A stretch of DNA of 64,000 nucleotides from Stercorarius parasiticus. Its lineage: Eukaryota; Chordata; Aves; Charadriiformes; Stercorariidae. The notes beneath the pieces are model-generated. The model made no database searches, was not told where the DNA came from, and was given only the letters and a program-made list of their open reading frames with translations. Each line of letters opens with the position of its first letter. Positions within the stretch are counted from its first letter, which is position 1. The position numbers and the translations under genes are program-made. Location: assembly GCA_013396915.1 (NCBI GenBank), contig VWZL01000324.1:1-64000 (forward strand), read 5' to 3'. Shown here piece after piece: positions 14,938 to 28,000 of the stretch.

Positions 14938-15135
14938 GAGGCATCGAGTAATGTAATTAGCTCAATTTAGATGCACTATTGACATGACACTAGTGCTTAT
15001 TACTAATGAATACACTGCTAGTGAATCATTAATAATGGGAGCATCTAGCTATCGTGCTTATGAATGCTTTATTGTGGAAAGGTGGAAAGTTCATTTAAGC
15101 TGTTGGATTTTGTGGGCCAGTTGTTTGCTTCACTT
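14938..15135. promoter_or_regulatory. Possible cis-regulatory element with clustered homeodomain-type motifs
   Basis: About 200 bp hold several TAAT-core sites in both orientations: TAATTAG at 14,954-14,960, CTAATGAAT near 15,003 and ATTAATAAT at 15,028-15,036. The spacing words (GTGCTTAT, GCATCTAG, CTAGTG) recur. It contains no open frame and no repeat family. This texture is typical of conserved non-coding enhancers near developmental genes, but conservation cannot be tested here, and AT-rich DNA yields TAAT cores by chance. This is inference from motif density only. Confidence 0.25.
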
Positions 15136-18100
15136 TCGACCTTTTCGATCAGCTATTCTGAATTGGGTTTGTGAACAAAAGGAAAGAAGATGAGTTGAGT
15201 TCTGAAGGAAATTGGGTGTCAAGGGTAATGGGCACATCTTGAATGCCTTCACTACATTTTGCTTGCACCATACTTCCAGTTAAGTGCCAGGGAAGGTGGG
15301 CAGAGGGCACAGAAATCTAGAAATAACTGTGAGTAAGAAACAAATCAGCAACGAGCAGACCTAGTGGACGATATAATGGAAGAAGAACATTTAAGGAGCC
15401 AGAGGAGAAGGAGAAATTTTCAGAAGGCATTTGCAAAGGTTCAAAGACAGTTGCGGACGTGCGAAAGTGTGAAACAAAATGGCTGCAGGGGATTGCTTTG
15501 CTTGCCTCACTAAGGCCCTCATTCTAAAAACTGGATCCTGGCAAACCGGTGGCTTCCAGGCAGCTCTAGTTTTTAAGGCAGAGCTCAGGGAGGGCTGGAA
15601 GCCTTCACAGTGGTGGCTGGTGCTGGTCAGACAAAATAGCTCTGGCTTTCCTCAGGAGGGCACCAGCACTGCCAGCAAACCTGATCCATCGTAGCCTGAT
15701 TCTCCTCTGCTCACCAGAGGCCAGGTAGACCCACAGAGATGGATTCAGGGAGTGCTCCATATTTCAGGACTCTCTCAGGTGTTACTGTTACATCCTGGGG
15801 CAGCTCCTACTTGGTGAAATAAACTGGGGGCTCCAGGTGTGTCAAAACTGCATGGAAAACAAGCTTTCTATTGGAAACACTAGCTGGAGCCTCACCAAAC
15901 CCAAAATATTTCCCGACTTATTTGGAATCTGAGCAGTTGGATGCAGAGATGTGGTGTCTTGTGACAAGCTGGCCCAGCTTCTGCTTTTGAAGCAATTCCA
16001 CTGATGAGATTTTGCAAGCCCAGAATCACTCTTGTTATGCCGTTGCTAATTGACTGAAGCTTTTCTAATACCAACATTTTCCCATGCAAAAAGGAACATC
16101 TTTTTGAAAAACATGTCTGCCTTATGGGAAATAAAGTTTTCAATTAAAAAAGAGAAGTATCATTTATCTAAATTTTGGGGTATTCAAAGTAACTTTATCA
16201 GTCTGGAGTCTGGGACGTTGAACAAGCACCCACAGTCTCCCCATGTAACAGCAGTGCAACCTCCAGCAACGGTTTTGCATTTTCAAACCTGCCCCAAAAT
16301 CTATCCTGGATTTCCCAGTTCCATTCTCCTAGGTACTTCCATAACACTTAAGACAAAGTTTACTATGAGTAGGTCACATGTAGAATATCAGATGAATAGC
16401 AATTGTGTAAATACCATGTTAAAAAGAAGACCTGACTCCAACAGCTACTTAATTAATGGAAAATCTCCTTCCAGTGGGGATGCCCCAGGAACAAAATGAG
16501 TAGCTCTGAGCAAGATGACTTGTAGAAGCTTTTGTTTTACATAGCCCCACATCTTTTGTTAAATTTCCAGCTCAAAAGCAAATAAGTCCATCATGGAGGC
16601 AAAATTCACTCTTACGTTTCAGTTTGTGCATTGTTTTTTCCCCTGAGATTCACCAATTGAAAACCAAATCGCATTTATTTGGGAGTAAACATTTTACAAG
16701 TTTAGAGTCACATTTTGTTCTGAATTCCTAAGTATGGATCTGATTTGCGTGAGCAGGATTGGATCTCTGCTCCAAACTCACCACCAAAAAGGACAAACTG
16801 GTCAGGATGTTTCATGACCTTGACCTTCACCTCTGAACTCGCTTCTTTAGTCTGCAGAACCAAACCCAAAATAAATGTACTCAGACTTGCTTGGCCTTTT
16901 CAGCTCACACCCTGCACCCTGCACAGCCTCTTTTGCAGCAGTTTTCCTCCTCTTTCTTAGTCTAGGTTAATCATGTGAGCTGTAGGAATTGGCTAACCCT
17001 TGATGTACTGGATTGTATCAAAGTATTTTGAACAAAAATATCAGGTTTTTAAAGACAGTGGACCAAAAATCACACAGTATTTGTGATTTGTGAACTGAAA
17101 CAGTTCCTCTTGTAGAGCTCATTTGCTTACGAGTGAAACAACAACTTGTAGAAAGACCATCCTCTGAAAAAAAATGGAACCATAAGTGAACATGCGGTGC
17201 GTTGTTTTTCATAGACCATTTATTAGTTTAGCACAGTTATATGAATTTTAAAAGGAATATAAATAGACTTCAGGAAGCAAACATTGCTTGTAAGCTAGGT
17301 GACTTCTGTGTGTGCTCTCCTGGGTTCTATTTTTTTCTTGAATTACAGTATCTTAGAGGGGACTGCAAGTGATTCCCAGTTCAAAAGGCAGCAACAGAGG
17401 GTACAATAATTCTCCTGGGAGCCAGACTTTCAGTTTTTTCTGGCGTGCTGTACATTAGGCAGAGCGTTACAATCTGGACTGCAGCTGATAAAAATAGAAG
17501 TCTTCCCTTTCCTATAAAATTTGCTAGCACTTGCTATGATTTTCCCCAGAAGACTATTCCTGTGTGAACATACAATAAAAGGTCCCAAATCTCCAATCAG
17601 ATATGGAGTATGGAGCCTGAAACCCAACAAAGCTCTGCACAAACTACAGCCTTGTACCCACCCCGCGATGGCTCAGGTTTCAGGATCAATGCTCTAATTA
17701 TCCCAAACTTGAAAAGTATGCTAAAAAAATGGGTTTTGCCAAATGGAGGAGAAGGAAATGGAAAAGCCATTTCCAGTGTGAACAGACATGTCTATGCCAT
17801 AAAGACAACTGGGGTTAGTTTCAACAGAGTTGTCAACTGTCACTGTCAACCCAGGGAGTGTTTAATCGTTGCGGTAGTGATACATCCTTCAGTATGGGAG
17901 GTGCTATTAAGGTGTTGTATTTCTTTCTAAAAGCTTCTAGCAATCTCCTTAGAATGACTGCCCTGGTGTTATACAGTCGGTAGTTAGGAGCAAGCACAGT
18001 ATTTACCATGCAGTATTCAGATTTTCAGTGGGCATTTTGTGCCACTTGGGTCATGGAAAGTTTTGACACACAAGGAGGGCTGCGTGTCCCCAATTGTGCC

Positions 18101-18724
18101 CTTGTTTTGATTCCAGGCTTCTTGCCTTCCTACTCTCAGTTCTTGTTTCTCCGAGTTCTCCTCCCCAAATGCCAAATATTTCCACTCCATGCACATAGAT
18201 GAGCTTTACAGCACGTGCACAGTAAATCCAATACTTATGTGTCACATTAGACCTACTGCACATATGCACATACTATGTGTATAGTAAGTGTGAAGAGGGT
18301 TTGATGCTTATTTAAAACAGTATGCTCCTGCACGCAGCACTGTGCAGCCCAGGCACACGTATTTCTTCATGGCCAATTCTTGACTGCAGTATGCCTTCCT
18401 CCTCCTTCCGTCCTGCCATCCACAGGGGGACAACTTTGAATAAAGCTGTTTCCATTCTGGACCCCCGTGGAGGACGGTGTGTTGTATGCTGAGCTGCTGT
18501 GACAGCCTGGCTGCAAACACGGTATGTCAGGGCTGTAGGATATTCTGGGCTTTTATAAAAACCTGGGTGTCTGAATACGAGCTTCAGAAAAATCTGGGCC
18601 CAACAGCAGATCCTGAAATATTTGAAAATCTGGACAGAAATGTGCGTATTCTGCTGTCTGCTCAGCAATATGCTTTGAACCGAAAATGAAATAACAATGT
18701 TTGGAAGAAGACTGATTTCAGGCC
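15136..18724. other. Non-coding stretch with no recognised gene
   Basis: Mostly AT-rich unique DNA. A 149-codon open frame at 16,050-16,499 (+) is present but has no recognisable domain, no splice context and ordinary background composition. No mobile element or RNA gene was recognised. Confidence 0.65.
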
Positions 18725-18960
18725 ACATTTCGGCTTTTCAGTAGCACCAGCTGAGCGGGCGGCTGGCATGGCCAAGGTCTCCCTCCCTCCACTCCCACCC
18801 TCCTCCGCTGCATCTGCTTGGAGCTGGGAGAGCCTGGCGGGGGCTGCAAGCCCACCCACTGCCCCCAGGCAGGGGATGCTGCATAACCAGAGATCCTCCG
18901 GTGTAGCCCATCCTGCCCCGGCAAGCGCTGGTCACACAGCACCCGTGGTTTCATAGAAAG
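18725..18960. other. Short GC-rich block with modest CpG content
   Basis: Roughly 235 bp are strongly GC-rich (CCTCC/CTCC and GGCGGG words), with several CpG dinucleotides, in an otherwise AT-rich neighbourhood. Overlapping short open frames occur on both strands, as expected when stop codons are rare. It is too short and too CpG-poor for a firm CpG-island call. It could be a weak promoter, an exon of a non-coding RNA, or an old repeat. Confidence 0.3.
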
Positions 18961-19938
18961 CCCTACGGTAGCACCTGACTCATCTTTGCAGACCTGCTTA
19001 TCTCTTCGAGGCAATTTGTAATGCCTCAAAAAACTGCGTCTTTAAATAATTTGTACATATATTACTCAGTCTGTTCAGTAACCGTGTAGAGGATCTGAGA
19101 AACAGCCACCAAACTGACAAGTGCAACAAACCTTAAATCTCAGGTTAATGAATTTAGAAAAGAATTGACTAGAGGGTGATTTCAGAGCTGTGCTCACGAC
19201 ATGACGTTTCAGCACAATGCACATAAAGGTTCACACTTCTGCATAAAATTCTTCAGGTTTTGTAATCACGTGCTGAAAGGTGGGCCGGGCTCGTGACAGC
19301 ATAGTTTGGCTGCAGCCATAAATAATCCTAAATGGTTTCCTACAGTTTCCTACCCACAACACCTACACAAATCACAGACATGTATATTTTTCAATCATTC
19401 TCTGAATATTTCACATGCTACAGAAACCAGTGTCTGTGTTGAGTATACTATAAATTGTAAATTAGTACTTAATAATCTTGTCAAAAGAGAAAGGCTCCCT
19501 TTCCCCTATTTTTTGGGGGTCTTTTGTAGCTGGTTACTGTGGTGGTGATAATATAAAATTCTGTATATGTGTATGAACATATTCATATATTTTGAGGGGC
19601 AGATGCAATTATTCAGTGGCTTTCTCATTTAGATTTGTGTTGGTGAATATTCTTAATATTAATATATGTGCATGTGAAAGGTGAATATTAAGGTAAGTCA
19701 AGTGTCTTGGAATTTTATGTTTGAGAAATTTTATATATTTCTTCATGACTTCAAAAAACTAGAAAGTTTTACAAACCTTCCAGCCTCCCACCGCCCCCCA
19801 GATTTGCCAACATCTTGTGCTGTTCATTACTCATGGAAATTCACTTCCAGTGAAGAAGACGGATTTCTAACTGAGAGGAAGCCTATGCCATGGTTTTGCG
19901 ATAGAACAACGTTCTTCCAATCTTCAGAAAAACACAGT

Positions 19939-19962
19939 GAGCTCACACAAATTGGTGAGCTC
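19939..19962. repeat. Short perfect inverted repeat
   Basis: GAGCTCAC at 19,939-19,946 is exactly mirrored by GTGAGCTC at 19,955-19,962 around an 8-base spacer. It could form an 8-bp hairpin or bind a dimeric factor. A stem this short is expected by chance in a window of this size. Confidence 0.5.
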
Positions 19963-20078
19963 TGCTTCTACAGTGGCTGTTTAATAATGCAATGGCTCTC
20001 CAGCGCATTTTTCTTGTGGTATAGCTTAGCTCCATTGAAAGCACATTTTTCAGTCAAATGAAGCTGACTTACAGCCCA

Positions 20079-20130
20079 ATTTATTTTTATTTTATTTACT
20101 TTTATTTACTTTAGTTTATTTATTTAATAT
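20079..20130. repeat. TTTA/TTTTA-rich low-complexity tract
   Basis: An imperfect run of TTTA, TTTTA and TTTACT words of about 50 bp. Irregular unit length marks it as low-complexity sequence or a decayed microsatellite. Confidence 0.7.
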
Positions 20131-20149
20131 TCCTTCTGTTCTTCTTTGT

Positions 20150-20340
20150 CCGCCTCTTTTAATCGCTCGTCAGCAACTGAAAAATGAGATAATATTTCTG
20201 TTTAAGCTAAACTCTCAAGCCCATCATATCCAAATTTGTTTGAATTTGGGGAAAATGAGCTCATATAGGCCAGCAAACATGGCTGCCCTGCAGAAGTGGC
20301 TGAAATTACCCATGATAATTGTTTTCATATTATCTCTACT
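20150..20340. promoter_or_regulatory. Possible regulatory patch with a YY1-like motif
   Basis: AACATGGCTGCC at 20,276-20,287 fits the YY1 pattern AANATGGCNGC. It sits among ATGATAAT-type and TTTAAGC-type words in a stretch without open frames or recognised repeats. Conservation is unknown, so the call is tentative. Confidence 0.2.
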
Positions 20341-21570
20341 GTAACTCCACAGTGATATATTTACTGCCTGTTCTGGCAGAGATACAGCAGCGCTATGTGG
20401 GCAAGTACATGGCAGACATTCCTGTGTTTGTAATTATGGTTCCTTGCACATACCAGATGAACTGAAGCATGGCACGAGTGCCTGTGTGTTTCTCCAGTCT
20501 AAATCCGTACACTTGCTCTAAGCTTTCATGAGTCTGGCACAGGAATCTCTTGTATTCAGCCTTTCCTCTTCAGCATATAGAAATTTTTATTGAATTACAA
20601 GAGTGATGAAATGTTGAGACCATCTTCTGCACATCTGATACAAATCAGGAGGCCAAATTTTTACTCATCTGAGCAGTTCAATTGATTTCAAAGAAATCAT
20701 TTTTATGGGCATAGTGGATAAATATTAGCAAAAATTCAGACTGGGTTTTTTGTTACATTTTTTATGAATGAATGTGACATAGCTGCAAAACTGGGAAATT
20801 AACATAGTGAAACTGTTAAGTACCACAAAGAGTACTACCAGGGAAATCCTGGTTCCAATGAAATTAATGGGAAACCTGATGTATAGGACAAGCATCAGAA
20901 ATATGGTGTATAACCACAAGAATTCTCAGGCATATGCTCTTAGTTAAACAGTTTAGAAATTTTACTTCTTACATAAAATCTAATATTAAGAATATTTGTG
21001 TTAGTTTAGAACTCAAATAATTTGAAGCGCTCTTCATTTCAACAGATTGCCTTTCACATGGTGGGTTTTCTTATTTGTGGTAGAAGACTAAAATTTGTTT
21101 CCACTGAAGAACATAATTGTATTCTGCGTGAAGTATTGTAGGTGAATTGGGAGTATGTGATATTTTTTCTAATTAAAGCCAGGCTCTTGCCTAATTACAT
21201 CTGAGTTAGGATTTCAAAACTTGAGTCTGACAGGTTTTGTGTGTGTGATAATTTTATTGCGGCAAATAAATTAGATTCAGTTTTATGAAGATACATTCAT
21301 TGCAAGATGGGAAAACAGGGCCAGCCCAAGACAACTTCATCTTTATAACAGCTGGAAGCTCCTTGTGAAACTTAGTAGTTTCAGGAATATTTTGAAATAA
21401 CCTCTGAGCGCCTGTGTCCAGGCTGATCTGGAAGCTGGAATGGTGGATCAGAGTTACTCCCAGATTTTCTAGCTATATCCCTTGTCTTTAGCTGGGCCTC
21501 CTGCAGAAAAGCCCTGCGGCTTGGGTTTAGGGAAAACATACGACAGTCATATATGTTGGACCCTACAGGG

Positions 21571-21593
21571 AAAAAAAAAAAAGAAAAAAAAAA
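21571..21593. repeat. A-rich tract
   Basis: Twelve A, one G, then ten A. It could be the remnant poly(A) tail of an old retroposed sequence, but no recognisable element precedes it and no target duplication was found. Confidence 0.7.
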
Positions 21594-22040
21594 GGCTGCT
21601 TGTTATATATCAATGCATTCTGAAAAGTATTTGAGTTTTCCTTTCAATCATAAGCCAGAAAATATTTACAATTATTTTAAGTTCCCCGTAGCCTAAACAA
21701 ATTTACTCATTAAAAACAACTGGGTAATAAAAACAAACATACCCAACCATGTAAAGCAATGCAAAAATCTTCCAGTCATTTGTGAAAATGGTTTTGATTT
21801 GACTATAGCTAAATTGGTGGGGGTATTATTTTCCCTCAGTAAGAATGATGCGGTTTTACATAAAGGGTTTAATAAAATAGGTGGCATTAGTGAAATGCAA
21901 AAAAATGTGTCAGGGATGTTATTTTCACCTAGCACTATTGAGAGGAAGAAGCAATAGGCACTGTGGAATCAAATATACTTGGTACCGTCTCTTGTGAGAG
22001 AAAAGCCAGAGCTGCAGTGGTAAATGCTCAGTTACTTACA

Positions 22041-22210
22041 GAAATAAGTAACATAAATTGCACTCTAATATCCTACTTTTCCTATAGTCCACATGCAGCG
22101 CTCTGAGCCTGAGCGCCCCATTACCGTGGTAGTAATCTCATAAGTGGTATCTCATTAATTGTTACTGGACCAAAAATAACAACAGCTAAAGTATATAATC
22201 GTATACATGG
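22041..22210. promoter_or_regulatory. Possible regulatory patch with homeodomain-type motifs
   Basis: Contains TCATTAATTG at 22,152-22,161 and neighbouring AGTAATC and CTCATAAGTG words beside a short GC-richer core (GCAGCGCTCTGAGC). There is no open frame and no recognised repeat. The pattern resembles conserved non-coding elements, but this is motif-level inference only. Confidence 0.2.
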
Positions 22211-22670
22211 GCAATTTAGGTTCCTGACTGGTTTGTTCACCAAGTAAGTGGACATTTTTATCACAAGGCTGATACATTTCCTAAATATAAATATGACATT
22301 TCAAATTTATGTCAAAACCTCATTTTGAGTAACATCAATTCAAAATGTTGCAATTCAAACCTTTAGTTCGAAACAAAACGTATTTTCTCCAATTTGCTCA
22401 ACCAAAATACCATTTGAACATAATGATATTCAATATTTCCTAGCAATTAATTTTCATTTCACTAAGGCATCATATTCTCTGAAGCAAATAATTTGGCCAA
22501 AATCTTTGCATTTAGCACATTTTCCACACAACGAAATGCCAGTTTGGGCTTATTCTGTGCCTAGTAGCTGCATTTCTAAAACTTTGTGGCTAGCTTTCAT
22601 TGTACTTTTCCTGCACAGTATGTTAGTCAACATAGAACAATAATTAAGTACTGTCACAGACATAGTGGGA

Positions 22671-22690
22671 CAAATCTGCACAAATCTGCA
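22671..22690. repeat. 10-bp perfect tandem duplication
   Basis: CAAATCTGCA occurs twice back to back with no mismatch. Most likely a small replication-slippage event. Confidence 0.8.
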
Positions 22691-25024
22691 ACAATATTCA
22701 CTGACTTCCAGGGAGTTTATAAGGATTTACACTATTACTAACAGAGAGAAACATTTGGCCCTGCTTCTTTGCTTTATCTGCATATATAATTTATAAATCT
22801 CAAATTTGGACTCTCCCAGCCTCTCCACGCCTTAATTTCTTTATCTGATCGCATAACGATGTCTAAACCTCCCCGCTTAGGACACAGGGAGATTTCTGAT
22901 GCCAGAGATTCAAAACCCCATTGGGTTGTGCTGATGCCTGCACCCCTCAGAGGTCGGGAGGAATGTTGCTACCACTTCACAGCCACGGTTCATCTGCAAA
23001 GGGCCTGAAAACCAGCATCTACTCTGCTCTGGAGGCTCTTTGTGCAACCATCACTGTCCTTGGACAAAACCTTTACATCCACTTCATCCCTACGCCATCA
23101 TATTGGGATGACTGTGCTGGCAGCCAGCAGCCAGCTCAGCAGCTCTCCTGCACCTCCCAGACGTGCACAGGGCAATGGGAAGGCAGTTGCATGGGCATCA
23201 CGAGGCACTTTGTTGTCCTAATTTGTTAATTTTCCAGCCATTTTCAGTGCTAGATTATTAACTGCAGATAAAGGAAGGCTTTTCTTCCCTGCCCCTCCCC
23301 TGCACAGAGCAGTGCGGGGGACCTCGTGAGGAACTGGGTATTTTGACACTGAAACTCTGGCACAGCTTCATACAGGTAGAGATGAACTGCCAGCCCATTC
23401 ACGGACTTTTGCCCTCCCTGGCCAAACACGTGTCCTCCCTTTCCAAAGTAGCATCTCTCGAGGGATGGAGGGAGAAGCACCAGCGCTCAGGATTTGCTCT
23501 GATTCTGCCATCTGATCCAAATTAAAATCACAGGTGAGGGGATAGCCTCTAACTGTCCCTTTTTAGGCTAGAATGGCTTTACCTGCAATTATGTTTATGG
23601 TGTTTTTAAGGTGATTTACGTATGTCTTTCTGCTACAAAAAAGTATGTCAGAAAATGTGTAAAATACCACAGCTTGTGAGACAAGCAAATCTTTTTTCCT
23701 TCAATGGCATCAATGACCTCCAGCCAAGTTAATGCCGGGTTGCATATGTCTGCAGTAAATCTTCACCTTCTTCAACACCTCCGCATGATTTGCTGTCTCT
23801 AGGCATACTGACACCTTTTCTCATGTGAGAACTTTATGGCTTGATAACCATAAAGGGACAGCTGGCTCAGCAGACTGGTTACTACTTACTCTCACCTCCT
23901 AGTTAGTAGGAATTTAAATATATAGAAATGCATGTACAATTCTCGCTTGTAACTTGATCTACAGGAAATGTTCCTTTATGTATAAGCTTATTACTGTGGG
24001 GATACGTGCCTTATATCAGCAGTGGCTTTCTAAGTCCCTTTGTAACAATATAGCTATTAGCAATAGCTGGATCCAGTCCTCAATCTGAGCCAGTGGGTCA
24101 GGCCTATTTCCAGCTTTGACTGCCTCTGTCCATGCTGTACAGAAAAATCGAAGGTATAGGTAGGTATTATTTAGAAAAAATACCCCCCCCCAAAAATTTA
24201 GAGAAAATACCTAAGTTGCCTGTGCTGAAAGTACTTTTGTGTCTGCTTTTATAAATAAGGAAAAGATCAAGGCATCAAAAAGGTTCTCTTCATTTCTCCC
24301 TCTTCCTTTCTCAGTGTTGTGCTGATGATGTTTTATTTTGGAGGTGATGTGTTAAGAGCCCCATTTGCGTGAGGCTGGGATTCCCTGTGATTTCCTGTCT
24401 GCAGGAGCAGCAGACTGTCTCGTACCTTACAGACCAGGCAGACCTGCGAGGACAGTGACTAATTACCTTCATTTATCATGCTTCCAGGCACCCTTTTAGG
24501 TAATCTGAAATCTCCTACATGTCAGTGGCTCAGGAGTCATCGGTTCACAGGACCACCACAGAAAAGTGCCGAGGGTGCACTAAGGCACTTTATTACTATA
24601 ACACAGAGGGAATAAATTGCATATGTGTCAATTGCTAATAAAACTGAAGTCTTCCGTATTGCCTTTAGAAATCCTAAATTCAACAATAATTTGTGTGGTT
24701 CCTGTTCCCTCATCCCACTGGGATGGGAAAGAATAGACAGTACAGGAGGACTCTTGTTTCCATGTGCCTAGGAAAGAAAGGGTAAGGGAGCAAGCAGGAG
24801 CATCACCATGTCTGACCAAGGCAACCTGTTGCTATTGAATTGTTTTCCTCTAGCTTCCCAGCAGCATTAAGGCATGCCATGTGTGGCCCTTTGCATGGGG
24901 GAAACAGTGGGGACCACACACTGCCTCTTGCCAGCGAGCTGCTGCAGGAGCTTTTCCTCCTCTCATGCCACTGAAGAGAGGTCCTGGCCACAAGGATGGT
25001 GCTTAGTAGGGCCATAAAAATTGT

Positions 25025-25066
25025 CCTTCCTCTCCTGTGGAAAGGCCTTCCTTTCCTGGGGAAAGG
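25025..25066. repeat. 21-bp tandem duplication
   Basis: Two adjacent 21-bp units (25,025-25,045 and 25,046-25,066) match at 19 of 21 positions by hand alignment; both start CCTTCCT and end GGAAAGG. It is a short pyrimidine/purine-biased duplication with no coding context. Confidence 0.8.
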
Positions 25067-28000
25067 CACAAGCACAGGATGGGGTCAGTGGTTGGAGTGC
25101 ATCCACCGTGGTTTCCTTGGCACGGGAAAGCTTTTTTGCTGTCAGTACCTTTCGGCTGGGTGAACCCTGGAGAATCTTTCAGGAAAAAAAGAGGTGGAGA
25201 TAATGAGATGGAATAGCTAGAAGCAGCAGCAGCTGTCATGTTCCTCAGAAGGCAGAAAGTCCGCCACCTCTCCCAGCAACTACAAGGAGATCCCAGAGTA
25301 CGATAACAAAAAGCTGTCTTTGCTTGATGGTTTCCATGTTAAAAATCCCTACAGCTGGGCTGCCCTGACATTGCTTTGAGAACTTTCTTAAAAATCACTT
25401 TTTTCTGCCAAATTAGTGGTACCTCCTCTCAAAGCTTGTCCCTTGCCAACGTATTTTGAGTTCCAGATGTGAAAAAAGTTATCCTTTACTTTTACACACC
25501 ACTTTATTAAATTCTTCCCAATTCATGGGATGTGCCTTAAGTTCTGCAATATGAAATCCCCAATTATTTCATTAAAATTTTAAGCCTCATGCTTCTCGCT
25601 TGGTAAAAGTCACAATGCTGTACCCAAACTCCGGGACTCCTTATCAGTTTTTTTTCCCTAGCTGAACAAATGTTACCTTGCAATTACAAGCCCTTAAAAA
25701 ATGTGTTTGCGCGCTTCACGGGAGACTAGGTTCAGTGGTGCAGGAGGCACCTTCCTTTCCTCTGTTCCTAACTCTTTTATTACCTTTTTCAAAATTTACT
25801 CAAGGCAAGAGCTGCTGTTTAGTTAGGGAGAGTTGTATTTTAATGCGCTCATTCTCCATACCATTAATTTGAACTTTTCCCCTTAAGATCACATGATATG
25901 AGCACGAAAATCTTATGCATGGAAAGATGACAGTTTTCAGGCATGAAAATGAAACAGTAAAAAATATTTTTTTCCAATTGCAATATTCCACAAGAGAAAA
26001 AAAAATCAATAAAATTAATTATTGTTTAGACAGAGATTTTATTTTCGTATTTGGTACATTCTTGGAATGGAAAATGTTGAACTGGTCCATAGAATTAAGA
26101 TCCAAAATTTCCTTTATTTAATGTTCTAGAGCTCTGTTAAATACATTTTCAGCCAGGTCAGTAGCAATGTAAGTCTATGGTTTTGCTAGTCATATGCTGT
26201 ATGGTATTGTGTTACGTCAATGATATATTTTGAATCCTACACACATCCATTACTGTACAATGGGCAAGCACTTTCCTTTCGGCTATGCTCTCTTAGATAT
26301 TTCCTTACACTTGACTGACATCCTCAAATACTTATTCTGTTTGTTAAATATATATTTATAATTTAATAATACATTCCAAGAATGATCACTTAAAGCATCA
26401 GGTACTTGGAAAGTTTGCAGAGCAAAGCCAGTGCATATTTGTACACATTTCATGACCGTTTGCCAACGCACACTGCATTTTCCTTGACACATTCCTTGCT
26501 TTTACAGCTTAAAGCAGAGCTTTCTTGAAAGAAAGGTTTCTTTTTAGGATCACTTCATATGTTGGAATGTAATCACTTGGGCTACAGGTAGCAGCCCTGT
26601 CTTATTTGAGTTCTGCACCTACAACCAGAACCTGAGTCCAGTGAAGTATCAGAGCTCATGACTGTCTCCCAAACTCTTTGGGTATCACACCTTGCTGGTT
26701 TTCCATTCACTGAGCCAGTAGGAAGTGTTTCTGTCAATACTGTCCCTACATTCCCTAGCAATTGTTCCAATGCAATACAGTTTATATGAAGGCTCTACAG
26801 TTCCTAAGCTTTCATATAGGAAAGAAAAATTGCAACATTATTCACACTACTGATATGCCTCTGAATGGTGACAGGAATATAACATCAACAGAAGCCAGTG
26901 AAAAAATTCCCCTTCCTGGGCAGAGGGAGGAAAAAAGTCTATGGTATGTAATTATTTCTACAATTCATTTAGAAAGATGTGTTACTATGATCTGACCTGT
27001 TTTCTCTTCGATACAGATGAAACTCCTAAAAAAAAAGCCTGAAGTGAGATTACCAGTGACAAGGAAAAAAAAATAAATCAATGATGTGCAACATGAGACT
27101 GTAGTAAAGGTCTTTTCCAAACCTGTATTTTACCTGACTTAATGAATTTTTCTTGAATGTCACTGGAATGTCTACAGTCACTGAACTGTGCATTCATAAT
27201 AGTTTTCAGTATGGAACAGAAAGCAGAGGGCTTTTTGCGTGATTTTATGGACTAGGCAAAGTTTCACCAATTTTGGAAGGCACTTAGATCCTGCTACCCC
27301 CCCTGCCATTGCAGAAACTGTCCCATACAATTGTGTGATGTCCCATGGACAGTATTATGCCAGATGTTCAGTGGGGCAGGGGAGCTTTTGCCTATCTGGC
27401 TAAGGAGGAAGGTTCAGCTCTGAAGGGGAAAGGAGAGAGGCCTCTTTTGGCCACTTAATCATTCTTGTACATGAAAAAGGTTGGTTGAAATTTCTCAGAG
27501 CAGTTCCAGCTGCTAGAAGGAGTTTTAGGAAAGATGGATTAGTGGATATAACCAAAGTAATAACCGATTCAAACTGTACTTTAACCCTGAGGTAGGTCTA
27601 CTTATCAAAGCGAGTGTATGTTTACAGGTGATAACACATTAAAACTGAATCACTTCTTCTGCGTGTAGACACGACTCTTAAAAGTGAATACATTTGGCCT
27701 GATTCCAGAGTCCTGACAGGCAGAAAGGGAAGGCAAACTCCTGGCTTTAAGGTAAGAAAATGCCTGTAGTAGTGATACTCAGGGTTTGGGTGGAGGTGAG
27801 GGGGGCAGGGTTGGGTTTTTATTTTTATTTTTGTAACAGAGGCCCGGGGTGATTCTCCCGAAGGATGCTCAGCAGGAGGAAACATGTCTGTTCTAGCTGG
27901 GCTGAGCCAGGCGGGTGCCGCATTTTTTTTCCTGGCGAGAAGCGGTGATGGCTTACCGCATCTGCTGCCCCAGGAGGGGTAAGAGACACAGGTCATGCTG

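Noticed and set aside
16050..16499. 149-codon plus-strand frame
   Set aside because: No domain, splice context or codon bias; a frame of this length is plausible by chance in 64 kb.
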